Positions 55,567 through 64,000 of a stretch of DNA of 64,000 bases are shown here, in pieces. The stretch is taken from NCBI RefSeq assembly GCF_013812825.1, contig NZ_JACCSU010000045.1, forward strand, positions 83,740-147,739, in the 5' to 3' direction. The notes beneath the pieces are model-generated. The model was not told the DNA's origin, did not search any database, and saw only the letters and a list, made by a program, of their open reading frames with translations. The translations under genes and the position numbers were made by a program. The stretch comes from Sphingomonas sp. GTDB lineage: Bacteria > Pseudomonadota > Alphaproteobacteria > Sphingomonadales > Sphingomonadaceae. Position 1 is the stretch's first letter. Each line of letters opens with the position of its first letter.

Positions 55567-57567
55567 ATGTGCGGGATAGCCGGCATCCTCGGCGAGGGAG
55601 CGAGGAACGAAGCACTGCTCGCCCGGATGGCGTCGGTCATCACCCATCGCGGGCCGGACGACGAGGGCGTGTGGTCGGACGCCGAGGCCCGCATCGGCCT
55701 GGCTCACCGGCGCCTTGCGATCGTCGACCTGTCGCCGCAGGGCCACCAGCCGATGGAGTCGGCAAACGGCCGCTACGTCATCAGCTACAATGGTGAGATC
55801 TACAATCACCTGGAATTGAGAGCCGAGCTCGACCGTTCGGGGCGCAGCCCCAGTCCATCATGGCGCGGTCATTCGGATACCGAAACCCTGCTGGAAGGCA
55901 TCTCGGCCTGGGGTCTCGAACGCGCGGTTTCCAAGGCGGTTGGAATGTTCGCCTTCGCGCTGTGGGACAAGAAAGAGCGCAGGCTGAGCCTGGTTCGAGA
56001 CCGGTTTGGGGAGAAGCCGCTCTATTACGGTTGGGTCGGCCGGGATTTCGTCTTCGGGTCGGAGCTCAAGGCCTTGCGGGTGCATCCCGGCTTCAACAAT
56101 CCGATTGAGCGGCGCGCTGTCGGGCTGCTTGCCGCGCGGAACTATGTTCCCGCCCCTCATTCCATTTACCAGCATGTGTTCAAGCTCGAGCCCGGCTGCA
56201 TCCTCAGCCTGACGCCCGAGGCGGCATCGACGCGGCTTTCGGCGCCGCCAACGGAATCGGACAGCACTCGCGGCATCTCGCTGGTCCGATATTGGTCTTA
56301 CGGTCGGGCGGTCCGGGATGGCCTGGCCAACCCGATCGCGAATGAGTCCGAAGCGGTGGAGCTGCTCGAGCAGGCCCTTGCCAAGGCCGTGCAGGGCCAG
56401 TCGATGGCGGATGTGCCGGTCGGCGCGTTCCTGTCCGGAGGAATCGATTCGTCGACCGTCGTCGCGATGTATCAAAAATATTCGCCGCGACAGGTTCATA
56501 CGTTCACGATCGGCTTCGAGGAGGCGGCCTTCAACGAAGCCGACTATGCCCGGCAGGTCGCAACGCATTTCGGCACCCGCCACCACGAGCGTGTCGTGAC
56601 CGTGCGTGAAGCCCAGGAAGTCATCCCGACGCTTCCCCAGATGTACGACGAACCGTTTGCGGATTCCTCGCAGATACCGATGCATCTCCTCAGCCGTTTC
56701 GCCCGCGAAAAGGTAACCGTCGCTCTATCGGGCGATGGCGGCGACGAACTGTTTGGCGGGTACCAGCGCTACTTCGGCACCGTTCGCCTCTGGCGGCAGC
56801 TGACGAAGCTTCCAGCGCCCATCCGCTCCGCGGCGGGTTCGGTCCTCGGGCGGATTTCGCCGGGAGCCTGGGATCACCTCGGGGGTTTCCTCGGGCGTGG
56901 CCGCCGGCCGCCATCCTTCGGCATCAGGGTCCACAAAACGTTGCGGACAGTCACGGCGGCACGAAGCCTGGATCAGATCTTCAACAGCTTCCTCGACGAA
57001 TGGTCCGGGGAGGCTTCGCCCGCGCTTGGGGTGCAATCGCCCGAGGCCGTTCACCCGTTCGACCTGGATCCTGGCGCGCCGGCGCCCGATGCCGTGCGGA
57101 TGATGTATGCCGACGCGATCAGCTACCTGCCCGACGACATCCTGTGCAAAGTCGACCGGGCATCGATGGCGGTGAGCCTCGAGACTCGCGTGCCGTTCCT
57201 CGATCACCGGGTGGCCGAGCTTGCCGCGAGGATACCGATCGAGATGAAGGTGCGGCGTTCGAGCGGCAAGCATATCCTCAAGCAGCTCCTTTACCGGGAA
57301 GCGCCTCAACAGCTGTTTGAGCGGCCAAAGGTCGGTTTCGGAATTCCCGTTGGGCACTGGATCAAGGGCCCGCTTCGGGACTGGGCCGAAGATTTGCTCG
57401 ACCCGAAGACCATGGCCGGCGAGGGCTTCTTCGATCCCGCGATCGTGCAGGGCCGGTGGCAGGATCATGTCAGCGGCCGACGGGATTCGACGGCCGCGCT
57501 GTGGGCGATCCTGATGTTCGAGTCTTGGCTTCGCGCTCAGCGCCAAGCGCTGTCGGCCGCGGCCTAG
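55567..57567 (+). CDS. asnB: Glutamine-hydrolysing asparagine synthase-like amidotransferase
   Basis: A 666-residue AsnB with the glutaminase half (MCGIAGILG, catalytic Cys2; THRGPDDEGVW; YNGEIYNHLELR; HSDTETLLEG) and the synthase half (FLSGGIDSSTVVAMY PP-loop; LSGDGGDELFGGYQRYF). Copies inside O-antigen or capsule loci often amidate uronic acid residues instead of making asparagine. The position at the end of the plus-strand glycosyltransferase run supports such a role. The family is certain; the substrate is inferred. Confidence 0.93.
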   Translation: MCGIAGILGEGARNEALLARMASVITHRGPDDEGVWSDAEARIGLAHRRLAIVDLSPQGHQPMESANGRYVISYNGEIYNHLELRAELDRSGRSPSPSWRGHSDTETLLEGISAWGLERAVSKAVGMFAFALWDKKERRLSLVRDRFGEKPLYYGWVGRDFVFGSELKALRVHPGFNNPIERRAVGLLAARNYVPAPHSIYQHVFKLEPGCILSLTPEAASTRLSAPPTESDSTRGISLVRYWSYGRAVRDGLANPIANESEAVELLEQALAKAVQGQSMADVPVGAFLSGGIDSSTVVAMYQKYSPRQVHTFTIGFEEAAFNEADYARQVATHFGTRHHERVVTVREAQEVIPTLPQMYDEPFADSSQIPMHLLSRFAREKVTVALSGDGGDELFGGYQRYFGTVRLWRQLTKLPAPIRSAAGSVLGRISPGAWDHLGGFLGRGRRPPSFGIRVHKTLRTVTAARSLDQIFNSFLDEWSGEASPALGVQSPEAVHPFDLDPGAPAPDAVRMMYADAISYLPDDILCKVDRASMAVSLETRVPFLDHRVAELAARIPIEMKVRRSSGKHILKQLLYREAPQQLFERPKVGFGIPVGHWIKGPLRDWAEDLLDPKTMAGEGFFDPAIVQGRWQDHVSGRRDSTAALWAILMFESWLRAQRQALSAAA

Positions 57568-57594
57568 CGCAAGCGAGGGTCCAAGCTTCCTGAA

Positions 57595-59439
57595 CTAGGC
57601 TCGCGCGGTCCGGATATGTTCGTCGACGTTCCTGGCGAGCACGTCCATCGGGACGTTGCCGCCGATGACCACCGCGTCGTTGAACGCCTTGATGTCGAAG
57701 CGCTGGCCAAGCGCCGCCTTGGCCTTTTCGCGCTGGCGGTTGATCTCGCTGTGGCCGACCTTGTAGCCGCATGCCTGGCCAGGCCAGCTGCAATAGCGGT
57801 CGACCTCGCTGGCGGCCTCGATCTGCTTGGTGCCATTCTCCTCGACGAAGAAGCGCACCGCTCGCTCGCGGCTCCAGCCCTTGGCATGGAGCCCCGTGTC
57901 GACCACCAGCCGGCAGGCGCGAAAGGCGATGCCTTGCAGATAGCCGAGCCGGCCCGGGGTGAAATCGTCGTAGGCGCCGAACTCATCGGCCAGCTGCTGA
58001 GCGTAAAGCGCCCAGCCTTCGGAATAAGCATTGAACGACAGCAGGGTCCGGATCAGCGGCAGCTTGTTGGCATATTCGCCCTGCCAGACATGGCCCGGGA
58101 GCGCCTCGTGGTGGGTAAGATCGGGCAGGTCGAACTTGGTGTGCAGCTCGGTCGTGCGCAGATTGATCCAGAACTTGCCGGGGATGGCGCCGTCGATCGA
58201 ACCGGCGCCGCCATAGGCTCCGGGCGCCCCGAGCTCTTCTTCGGGCGGGATCCGCCGCACCTCGAGGTTGCCGCGCACCATCGTGTTGAACATCTGCGGC
58301 AGCTTGGAGCGGATGATTCGAATGCGCTCTTCGATGAAGGCCATGATCTCGGCGCGGCCCTTGTCGCCGGGCGAGAATTTGTAGCGCGGGTCTCTGCCCA
58401 GCGCCTGCATCCGTTCACCGACCGAGCCCTTGGTGTAGCCGAGGCTGCGCAGGATCGGGTCCATGCGCCCCTGAAGCTCGCGAAGTTCACGAAGGCCCAT
58501 CTGGTGAACCTCGTCGGGCGACATGCTCGTCGTTGTCGAGGCCTTGAGCGCCCAGCGATAATATTCATTGCCATTCGGCCGCGCCGACATTCCGGGATCC
58601 TCGGTCGCCATCCGGCGCTGGAGAGTCATCTCGGCGATTTGGCGCTCGAGCGCCGGCGCGACCTGCTTCTGGGTGATGGCCCGAGCGCGTTCGGCCCATT
58701 TCCCGGGGATTTTCTTCTCGCGGGTGCGGCGCTCGATCGATTCGACAAGGCCGCCGCCTTCGCGGGCGCCCTTGGCGGATTGCTTAAGCTGGTTAAGCGC
58801 CTTGTCGATGAGGAAGCCCGGCGGAATCAGGCCCTTGTAGCGCGCCATGATCACTCGCCCGAGCTCGTTGTCGAGCTGCTGCGGGTAGGAGGCGAGCCGC
58901 GCAAGATAGGCCTCGGCGTCGGCGGCGTTGTTGATCTGGTGGTCGGAGTCGAGGAACCGCGGCACGTCGAGATACGCGCCGACATTCTGGATCACCACAT
59001 AGGGGGTGTTGCGCCAGCCGCCGACGGCGACGTCGCCGTAGGGCAGCTGAAACCCCTCCAGCGCGACCGCATAGGCGCTGCGGACGACCTCGACGCTGGT
59101 TCGGTTCGAATGCGACAGGGTCGAAGTGTCGATGGCGCTGACCCGGGCGAGGTCGGCGCGCAGCGTCTGCGCCAGCCGCTGCTGTCCGATTCCGGACCGG
59201 TCGCTGAGCCTCGAACGAAGCGGCGCTCGCTCGCCCTTGTCGATGCCGAGCGAGGTCGCGCTTTCGGGCGACAGCCACAGCAGGTTCTCGGCAATCGAGT
59301 CGAGCAGCGCTCCGGCGCTGGCATCGTTGCCGGCCGCGGCCTGCGCGAAGGCCGGAGCGGATCGCGAGAAGAGAGGCAGGGCGGTCGTTGCGGCCAAAGC
59401 GGCGAGAGTTTCGCGGCGGGTGAACTGGTGTTCCGGCAA
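57595..59439 (-). CDS. DUF885 family, Tat-exported metalloprotein
   Basis: The 614-residue protein starts with a Tat-type signal (FTRRETLAALAATTALPLF) followed by an AFAQA cleavage site, so it should be exported folded. The large helical DUF885 region includes LTHHEALPGHVWQGEYA, an HExxxGH zinc-site-like motif, and SEGWALYAQQLADEFG, both hallmark blocks. Members are presumed carboxypeptidase-like metalloproteins, but activity is not established. It follows nfeD on the same strand by 14 bases. It marks the right end of the accessory locus, converging on asnB. Confidence 0.88.
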   Translation of the reverse strand: MPEHQFTRRETLAALAATTALPLFSRSAPAFAQAAAGNDASAGALLDSIAENLLWLSPESATSLGIDKGERAPLRSRLSDRSGIGQQRLAQTLRADLARVSAIDTSTLSHSNRTSVEVVRSAYAVALEGFQLPYGDVAVGGWRNTPYVVIQNVGAYLDVPRFLDSDHQINNAADAEAYLARLASYPQQLDNELGRVIMARYKGLIPPGFLIDKALNQLKQSAKGAREGGGLVESIERRTREKKIPGKWAERARAITQKQVAPALERQIAEMTLQRRMATEDPGMSARPNGNEYYRWALKASTTTSMSPDEVHQMGLRELRELQGRMDPILRSLGYTKGSVGERMQALGRDPRYKFSPGDKGRAEIMAFIEERIRIIRSKLPQMFNTMVRGNLEVRRIPPEEELGAPGAYGGAGSIDGAIPGKFWINLRTTELHTKFDLPDLTHHEALPGHVWQGEYANKLPLIRTLLSFNAYSEGWALYAQQLADEFGAYDDFTPGRLGYLQGIAFRACRLVVDTGLHAKGWSRERAVRFFVEENGTKQIEAASEVDRYCSWPGQACGYKVGHSEINRQREKAKAALGQRFDIKAFNDAVVIGGNVPMDVLARNVDEHIRTARA

Positions 59440-59453
59440 GGATCGAGCGCCTT

Positions 59454-59909
59454 TTATGCGGGTGGGAGGATGCGCTCGGCTTCCACGGTCAGGCAGTTGC
59501 CGTCAACGCCGGTGATCCGGACTTTGTCGCCGGCGGAGGCCGGTCCGCCGCGGGCGCTCCATTCGCTGTCGCCGACTCGGACTCGGCCGCCCTGCGCATC
59601 GATGGGCTCGACGACCGTCACCACCTTGCCGACCATTCTCGCCGAGCGGTCGTTGAGGAGCGGGTCGCTGCTGTCGACGGCCGCGTTGGCGTAGAAGCGC
59701 CGCCCGACCATCACCGCGATCAGACTGTAGAGCGCGAACAAGGCGAGCTGCGAGGCGGCGCCGAGGTCAAACAGCAAGGCGAACGCCCCGGTGGCCAGCG
59801 CCGCGGCGCCGATGAACAGAAGGAAAAATCCGGGGGCGATGATCTCGGCGATCAACAGCAGCACGCCGCCGATCATCCACAGCCAGCCGGGTTCTAGGTT
59901 GTCGAGCAT
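59454..59909 (-). CDS. NfeD family membrane protein
   Basis: A 151-residue NfeD: about three helices (WLWMIGGVLLLIAEIIAPGFFLLFIGAAAL and so on) and a C-terminal OB fold (MVGKVVTVVEPIDAQGGRVRVGDSEWSARG). NfeD proteins partner with SPFH proteins encoded beside them; here the SPFH gene is directly upstream and its stop overlaps the nfeD start (TGATG). The partner is broken by a frameshift, so the function of the pair may be affected. Confidence 0.93.
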   Translation of the reverse strand: MLDNLEPGWLWMIGGVLLLIAEIIAPGFFLLFIGAAALATGAFALLFDLGAASQLALFALYSLIAVMVGRRFYANAAVDSSDPLLNDRSARMVGKVVTVVEPIDAQGGRVRVGDSEWSARGGPASAGDKVRITGVDGNCLTVEAERILPPA

Positions 59910-60460
59910 CAGCCCTGGATCCTCGGAACGCCCGGGAGTCCCGGCGTCGCGCCGCGGCCGGCAGTTTGCTCGCGCTTGGGCTGCGGGGCCGGCCGGGAAG
60001 CGGGAGGCTGGTCGCCGAACACTTCGCGCGCGAGCTCACCGATTCCGCCCAGCGTGCCCATCAGCTGCGTCGCCTCGACCGGGAACAGGATCGTTTTCGC
60101 ATTGGGGGAGGTGGCGAACTTGCCGAGCGCCTCGACATATTTCTGGGCGACGAAATAGTTGATCGCCTGGCCGCTCCCGGCCTCGATCGCGTCGCTGACC
60201 GACTTGGTCGCCGAAGCTTCGGCCTGGGCTGCGCGTTCGCGCGCCTCCGCTTCGCGGAACGCCGCTTCCTTGAGGCCCTCGGCCTGGAGGATCTTCGCCT
60301 GCTTCTCGCCTTCCGCCCGAAGGATTTCCGAAGCGCGCATGCCCTCCGATTCGAGGATCGCGGCGCGCTTCTCGCGCTCGGCCTTCATCTGGCGGGTCAT
60401 CGCGTTGACGATATCGGTCGGCGGCCGGATGTCCTTGAGCTCGACGCGGGTGATCTTCAC
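59909..60460 (-). CDS. SPFH/Band 7 (paraslipin-like) protein, C-terminal part after a frameshift
   Basis: The frame begins [20 protein letters not shown], in the middle of a standard SPFH sequence (normally ...[20 protein letters not shown]...). It continues through the long coiled coil ([32 protein letters not shown]) to a Pro-rich tail. A GTG at 60460 overlaps the stop of the upstream half (GTGA), so re-initiation could give a 183-residue protein. Without the single-base difference both halves would be one protein of about 340 residues. Confidence 0.8.
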   Translation of the reverse strand: MKITRVELKDIRPPTDIVNAMTRQMKAEREKRAAILESEGMRASEILRAEGEKQAKILQAEGLKEAAFREAEARERAAQAEASATKSVSDAIEAGSGQAINYFVAQKYVEALGKFATSPNAKTILFPVEATQLMGTLGGIGELAREVFGDQPPASRPAPQPKREQTAGRGATPGLPGVPRIQG

Positions 60461-60927
60461 GCCCAGGCCTCGGTCGCATGATCGACCACCGCGAGCAGCC
60501 GCGCGTTGATCTCGTCGCGCTTCGAGAGGGTCTCGTCCAGATCCATCGAGCCCATGACCGTTCGCAGATTGGTCGTCGCGAGCGCCAGCAGGGAGGGGTA
60601 GAGCTCGCTGACCTCATAGGCCGCCTTGGCCGCGTCGAGCACCTGGAAGAACACGACTCCATCGACGGCGACCATCGCATTGTCCTTGGTGATGATCTCC
60701 TGGCCCGGGATATCGAGCACCTGCTCCATCATGTTGATCTTGTGGCCGACCCGATAGAAGAAGGGCGGGACGAAGTTGAAACCGGGCTGGGCGACCCGCA
60801 CGAAGCGGCCGAAATGCTCGATGGTGTAACGAAAGCCCTGGTGGACGATTTTTACGCCCATCATCACGAACAGCAGCGCCAGGACGGCGATTGCAATCAT
60901 AAAGGTCGTCAGCATATCCACGGGCAC
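60457..60927 (-). CDS. SPFH/Band 7 (paraslipin-like) protein, N-terminal part before a frameshift
   Basis: This 156-residue half holds the N-terminal membrane hairpin ([21 protein letters not shown]) and most of the Band 7 domain ([65 protein letters not shown]). It ends ATEAWA-stop, where other members read EAWG(V/I)K(I/V)TRVE. The base string TGGGCGTGAAG is one G short of the expected frame. The split may be real, a sequencing error, or bridged by frameshifting. citE diverges from it. Confidence 0.82.
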   Translation of the reverse strand: MPVDMLTTFMIAIAVLALLFVMMGVKIVHQGFRYTIEHFGRFVRVAQPGFNFVPPFFYRVGHKINMMEQVLDIPGQEIITKDNAMVAVDGVVFFQVLDAAKAAYEVSELYPSLLALATTNLRTVMGSMDLDETLSKRDEINARLLAVVDHATEAWA

Positions 60928-60986
60928 GCTCCATTATTGGCAGCTCATGATGCGACGGTCGGAGGCCGCGTGAAAGAGAAATCGGC

Positions 60987-61793
60987 ATGAAGCTCGACCT
61001 CTTTGCGGTGCGTTCGCTGCTGTTCCTGCCGGCTTCGAACCCGCGCGCCATCGCCAGGGCGCGTGAGGCCGGCGCCGACCTGACGGTCCTCGACCTCGAG
61101 GACGCTGTGAGGCCGGAGGACAAGGCGCTGGCTCGAGCCGCGGCCGTCGATGCGGTCCGCGAGCCGTGGCCAATGCCGGTCGCCATCCGGCTCAATCACG
61201 CCGGCAGCCCCTGGCATGACGAGGACGTCGAGGCGGTCCGCCACTCGGGCGCCGACGCCGTCGTCGTTCCCCGCGCTGCTTCAGCCGACGAAGTGATGGC
61301 GATCAAGGAATGGGCGGCTCGGCCGACGCTGGCAATGGTCGAGACGGCCGCCGGCGTGCTAGCGGCGGTGGAGATCGCGCGCGAAGCGGCGGCGCTGATT
61401 GCCGGCACCAACGACCTTGCCGCCGATCTTCGACTGCCGCCCGATGCCGGGCGCGAGCCGCTGCAGATGGCGCTGCAATCGATCATGCTGGCGGCGCGCG
61501 CCGCCGGGATCGCGGTGTTCGATGGCGTGTTCAACGGGCTCAAGGACCCAAAGGGTTTTCTCGAACAGGCAGCCAGCGGCCGCCGCCTGGGTTTCGACGG
61601 CAAGAGCTTGATCCACCCGGACCAGATCGAGCCGTGCCATCGCGCGTTTGCTCCGAGCGAAGCGGAAATCGAGCGCGCCAGGCGCCTGCTCGCCGCCGCC
61701 ACCGGCGGCGCCGAGCGCTTCGACGACGAGATGATCGAGCGCATGCACGTCGAGGCGGCAGAGAGGCTGTTGGCCAGGGCCAGTCAGGCCTGA
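60987..61793 (+). CDS. CitE-like HpcH/HpaI aldolase/lyase family protein
   Basis: A 268-residue TIM-barrel lyase of the CitE group: RSLLFLPASNPRAIARAREAGADLTVLDLEDAV, IRLNHAGSPWHDEDV, VVPRAASADEV, MVETAAGVLAAVEIA, IAGTNDLAADL and FDGKSLIHPDQI appear in the family order. The Mg-binding Glu and Asp are present in VETAAG and in the GTNDLAADL region. Stand-alone CitE-like proteins cleave beta-methylmalyl-, malyl- or citramalyl-CoA; which applies here is open. Its 3' end lies against the SET-gene remnant on the other strand. Confidence 0.9.
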   Translation: MKLDLFAVRSLLFLPASNPRAIARAREAGADLTVLDLEDAVRPEDKALARAAAVDAVREPWPMPVAIRLNHAGSPWHDEDVEAVRHSGADAVVVPRAASADEVMAIKEWAARPTLAMVETAAGVLAAVEIAREAAALIAGTNDLAADLRLPPDAGREPLQMALQSIMLAARAAGIAVFDGVFNGLKDPKGFLEQAASGRRLGFDGKSLIHPDQIEPCHRAFAPSEAEIERARRLLAAATGGAERFDDEMIERMHVEAAERLLARASQA

Positions 61794-61795
61794 CG

Positions 61796-61995
61796 CTGCT
61801 CGGCTGGTTGGCGATTTCGTCCTTGTGAATCAGTCGATCGAACGCTGGACCGAGGCGCCAGATGAGCGTGCCCGGCGGAATGTCCTCGCCCGCGAACACG
61901 CCGACTCCCTCGAAGGCGGACGGACGGACATAGGTCGGGATCAGCAACAAGCGGTTTCGCCCTGTTTTCGTGTCGCGCTGAACCCAGGGCGGCAC
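61796..61995 (-). pseudogene. Remnant of a SET-domain protein gene
   Basis: The minus-strand frame reads NRLLLIPTYVRPSAFEGVGV then FAGEDIPPGTLIWRLGPAFD, the start of the SET-domain fold of small protein-lysine methyltransferases. It then runs into the antisense of citE with no further SET motifs: the NHS/C and GEELxxDY blocks are missing. So the gene is cut after about 65 residues. No ATG exists; a GTG at 61995 could be the old start. Roughly half of the domain is lost. Confidence 0.5.
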
Positions 61996-62043
61996 AGCCG
62001 GTTCCTGCCGATGCAGCAAAAGTCCGTGGTCTGGCCAAGCTAG

Positions 62044-63609
<1,566 letters not shown>

Positions 63610-63614
63610 TTTTC

Positions 63615-63720
63615 CCCCTCCCGCTCGCGGGAGGGGCTAGGGGAGGGCATGTTCGTCTGCCGCACCGCGGGTTTCGGACAGTCCCTCCCCCCGGCCCCCT
63701 CCCGCCGGGCGGGAAGGGGA
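63615..63720. repeat. G/C-rich palindromic repeat between guaB and the RsmB-family gene
   Basis: CCCCTCCCGC-TC-GCGGGAGGGG forms a perfect ten-base-pair hairpin, and a second copy in the other orientation (CCCCTCCCGCCGGGCGGGAA then GGGG) ends the region. GGCTAGGGGAGGG between them matches units that I recall as common in sphingomonad intergenic DNA. It starts six bases after the guaB stop and may act as its terminator. Confidence 0.75.
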
Positions 63721-63728
63721 GAAGAACC

Positions 63729-64000
63729 ATGACCCCCGCCGCGCGCCTCCACGCAGCGGTCGAAATCCTCGACGAGATCATCGTTGCCGCCCGCGACGAT
63801 GGACCGCCGGCCGACATCCTCGTCACGCGCTATTTCAAGACCCGACGCTATGCCGGATCGGGCGACCGCCGCGCGGTGCGCGAGCTGGTGTTCCGCGCCA
63901 TCCGCCGGTCGGCCGAACGGCCAGCGAACGGTCGCGCGGCGATGCTCGGCCTGGCCGAGGACGATGCGGCGTTGCTTGGGCTTTTCGGGCAGGTCCGGGG
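63729..64000 (+). CDS. RsmB/NOP-family rRNA methyltransferase, 5' part
   Basis: The first 90 codons of a gene that runs off the right edge. ATG 63729 follows a GGGGAGAAG ribosome-binding site. The translated start MTPAARLHAAVEILDEIIVA, then the GPPADILVTRYFKTRRYAGS segment and DRRAVRELVFRAIRR, resembles the N-terminal RNA-binding region of sphingomonad RsmB/NOP2/Sun proteins, 5-methylcytosine rRNA methyltransferases. The SAM-binding and catalytic Cys motifs lie outside the window. Confidence 0.78.
   Translation, partial: MTPAARLHAAVEILDEIIVAARDDGPPADILVTRYFKTRRYAGSGDRRAVRELVFRAIRRSAERPANGRAAMLGLAEDDAALLGLFGQVR

Overview
The window is a high-G+C alphaproteobacterial chromosome segment, most likely from the order Sphingomonadales. 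The evidence is a CcrM-type GANTC methyltransferase next to rnhB, heme synthesis through 5-aminolevulinate synthase (HemA, C4 route), a three-gene proton-translocating transhydrogenase beside a 49-residue aa3-oxidase subunit IV, the mutM-rpsT-dnaA order, many GTG/TTG starts fused to the preceding stop, and small palindromic intergenic repeats of a type I associate with sphingomonads. I saw no tRNA, rRNA, CRISPR array, transposase or prophage gene.

Positions 1-41200 are mostly core genome. In order they hold: the end of glmM; a thiD fused to a VOC domain; rnhB and ccrM; a C13 peptidase overlapping folP; an NtrC-like regulator with a secreted phosphodiester glycosidase; the transhydrogenase genes, split into pntA (8.7-9.8 kb) and pntA2-pntB (13.8-15.5 kb) by a block of oppositely oriented genes (YbaK, YjbQ, a Trp-rich micro-ORF and a CHASE2-EAL protein); an Asp/Glu racemase; a LytS/LytTR two-component pair; uvrC-recO-apaG; a tightly packed minus-strand run hemA-ICMT-rpiB-glyA-nrdR with a Fur-like palindrome in front of hemA; murI; plsY-dprA and, after two inserted genes, topA; a minus-strand run ubiE-ubiB-coaC-coaB-(unknown)-dut-moeB; and mutM-rpsT-dnaA with strong terminators after dnaA.

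Positions 41249-57567 form an accessory surface-polysaccharide locus. RmlA and RmlB make dTDP-4-keto-6-deoxyglucose. FdtA/QdtA-like isomerase and FdtB/QdtB-like aminotransferase should convert it to a dTDP-3-amino-3,6-dideoxyhexose; no rmlC or rmlD is present. Two GT2 and two GT4 glycosyltransferases, a Wzx flippase, an EpsG/Wzy-like polymerase, an AsnB amidotransferase and two methyltransferases complete the set. A formyltransferase-like domain fused to a GINT1/GIPC-type propeller is the least understood protein here. No initiating transferase or Wza/Wzc exporter is in the window.

Positions 57595-64000 return to housekeeping genes: a DUF885 metalloprotein, nfeD with an SPFH gene broken into two overlapping frames, a CitE-like lyase, the remnant of a SET-domain gene, guaB, a palindromic repeat and the start of an RsmB-family RNA methyltransferase.

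Several genes are altered: SPFH is split by a one-base shift, a small lipoprotein is frameshifted, the SET gene is truncated, CoaB and CoaC are separate, RNase HII has a changed GRG motif, and the NtrC-like protein has GAFPGA instead of GAFTGA. At least four palindromic repeat copies occur, and one of them encodes the C-terminus of the LytTR regulator.
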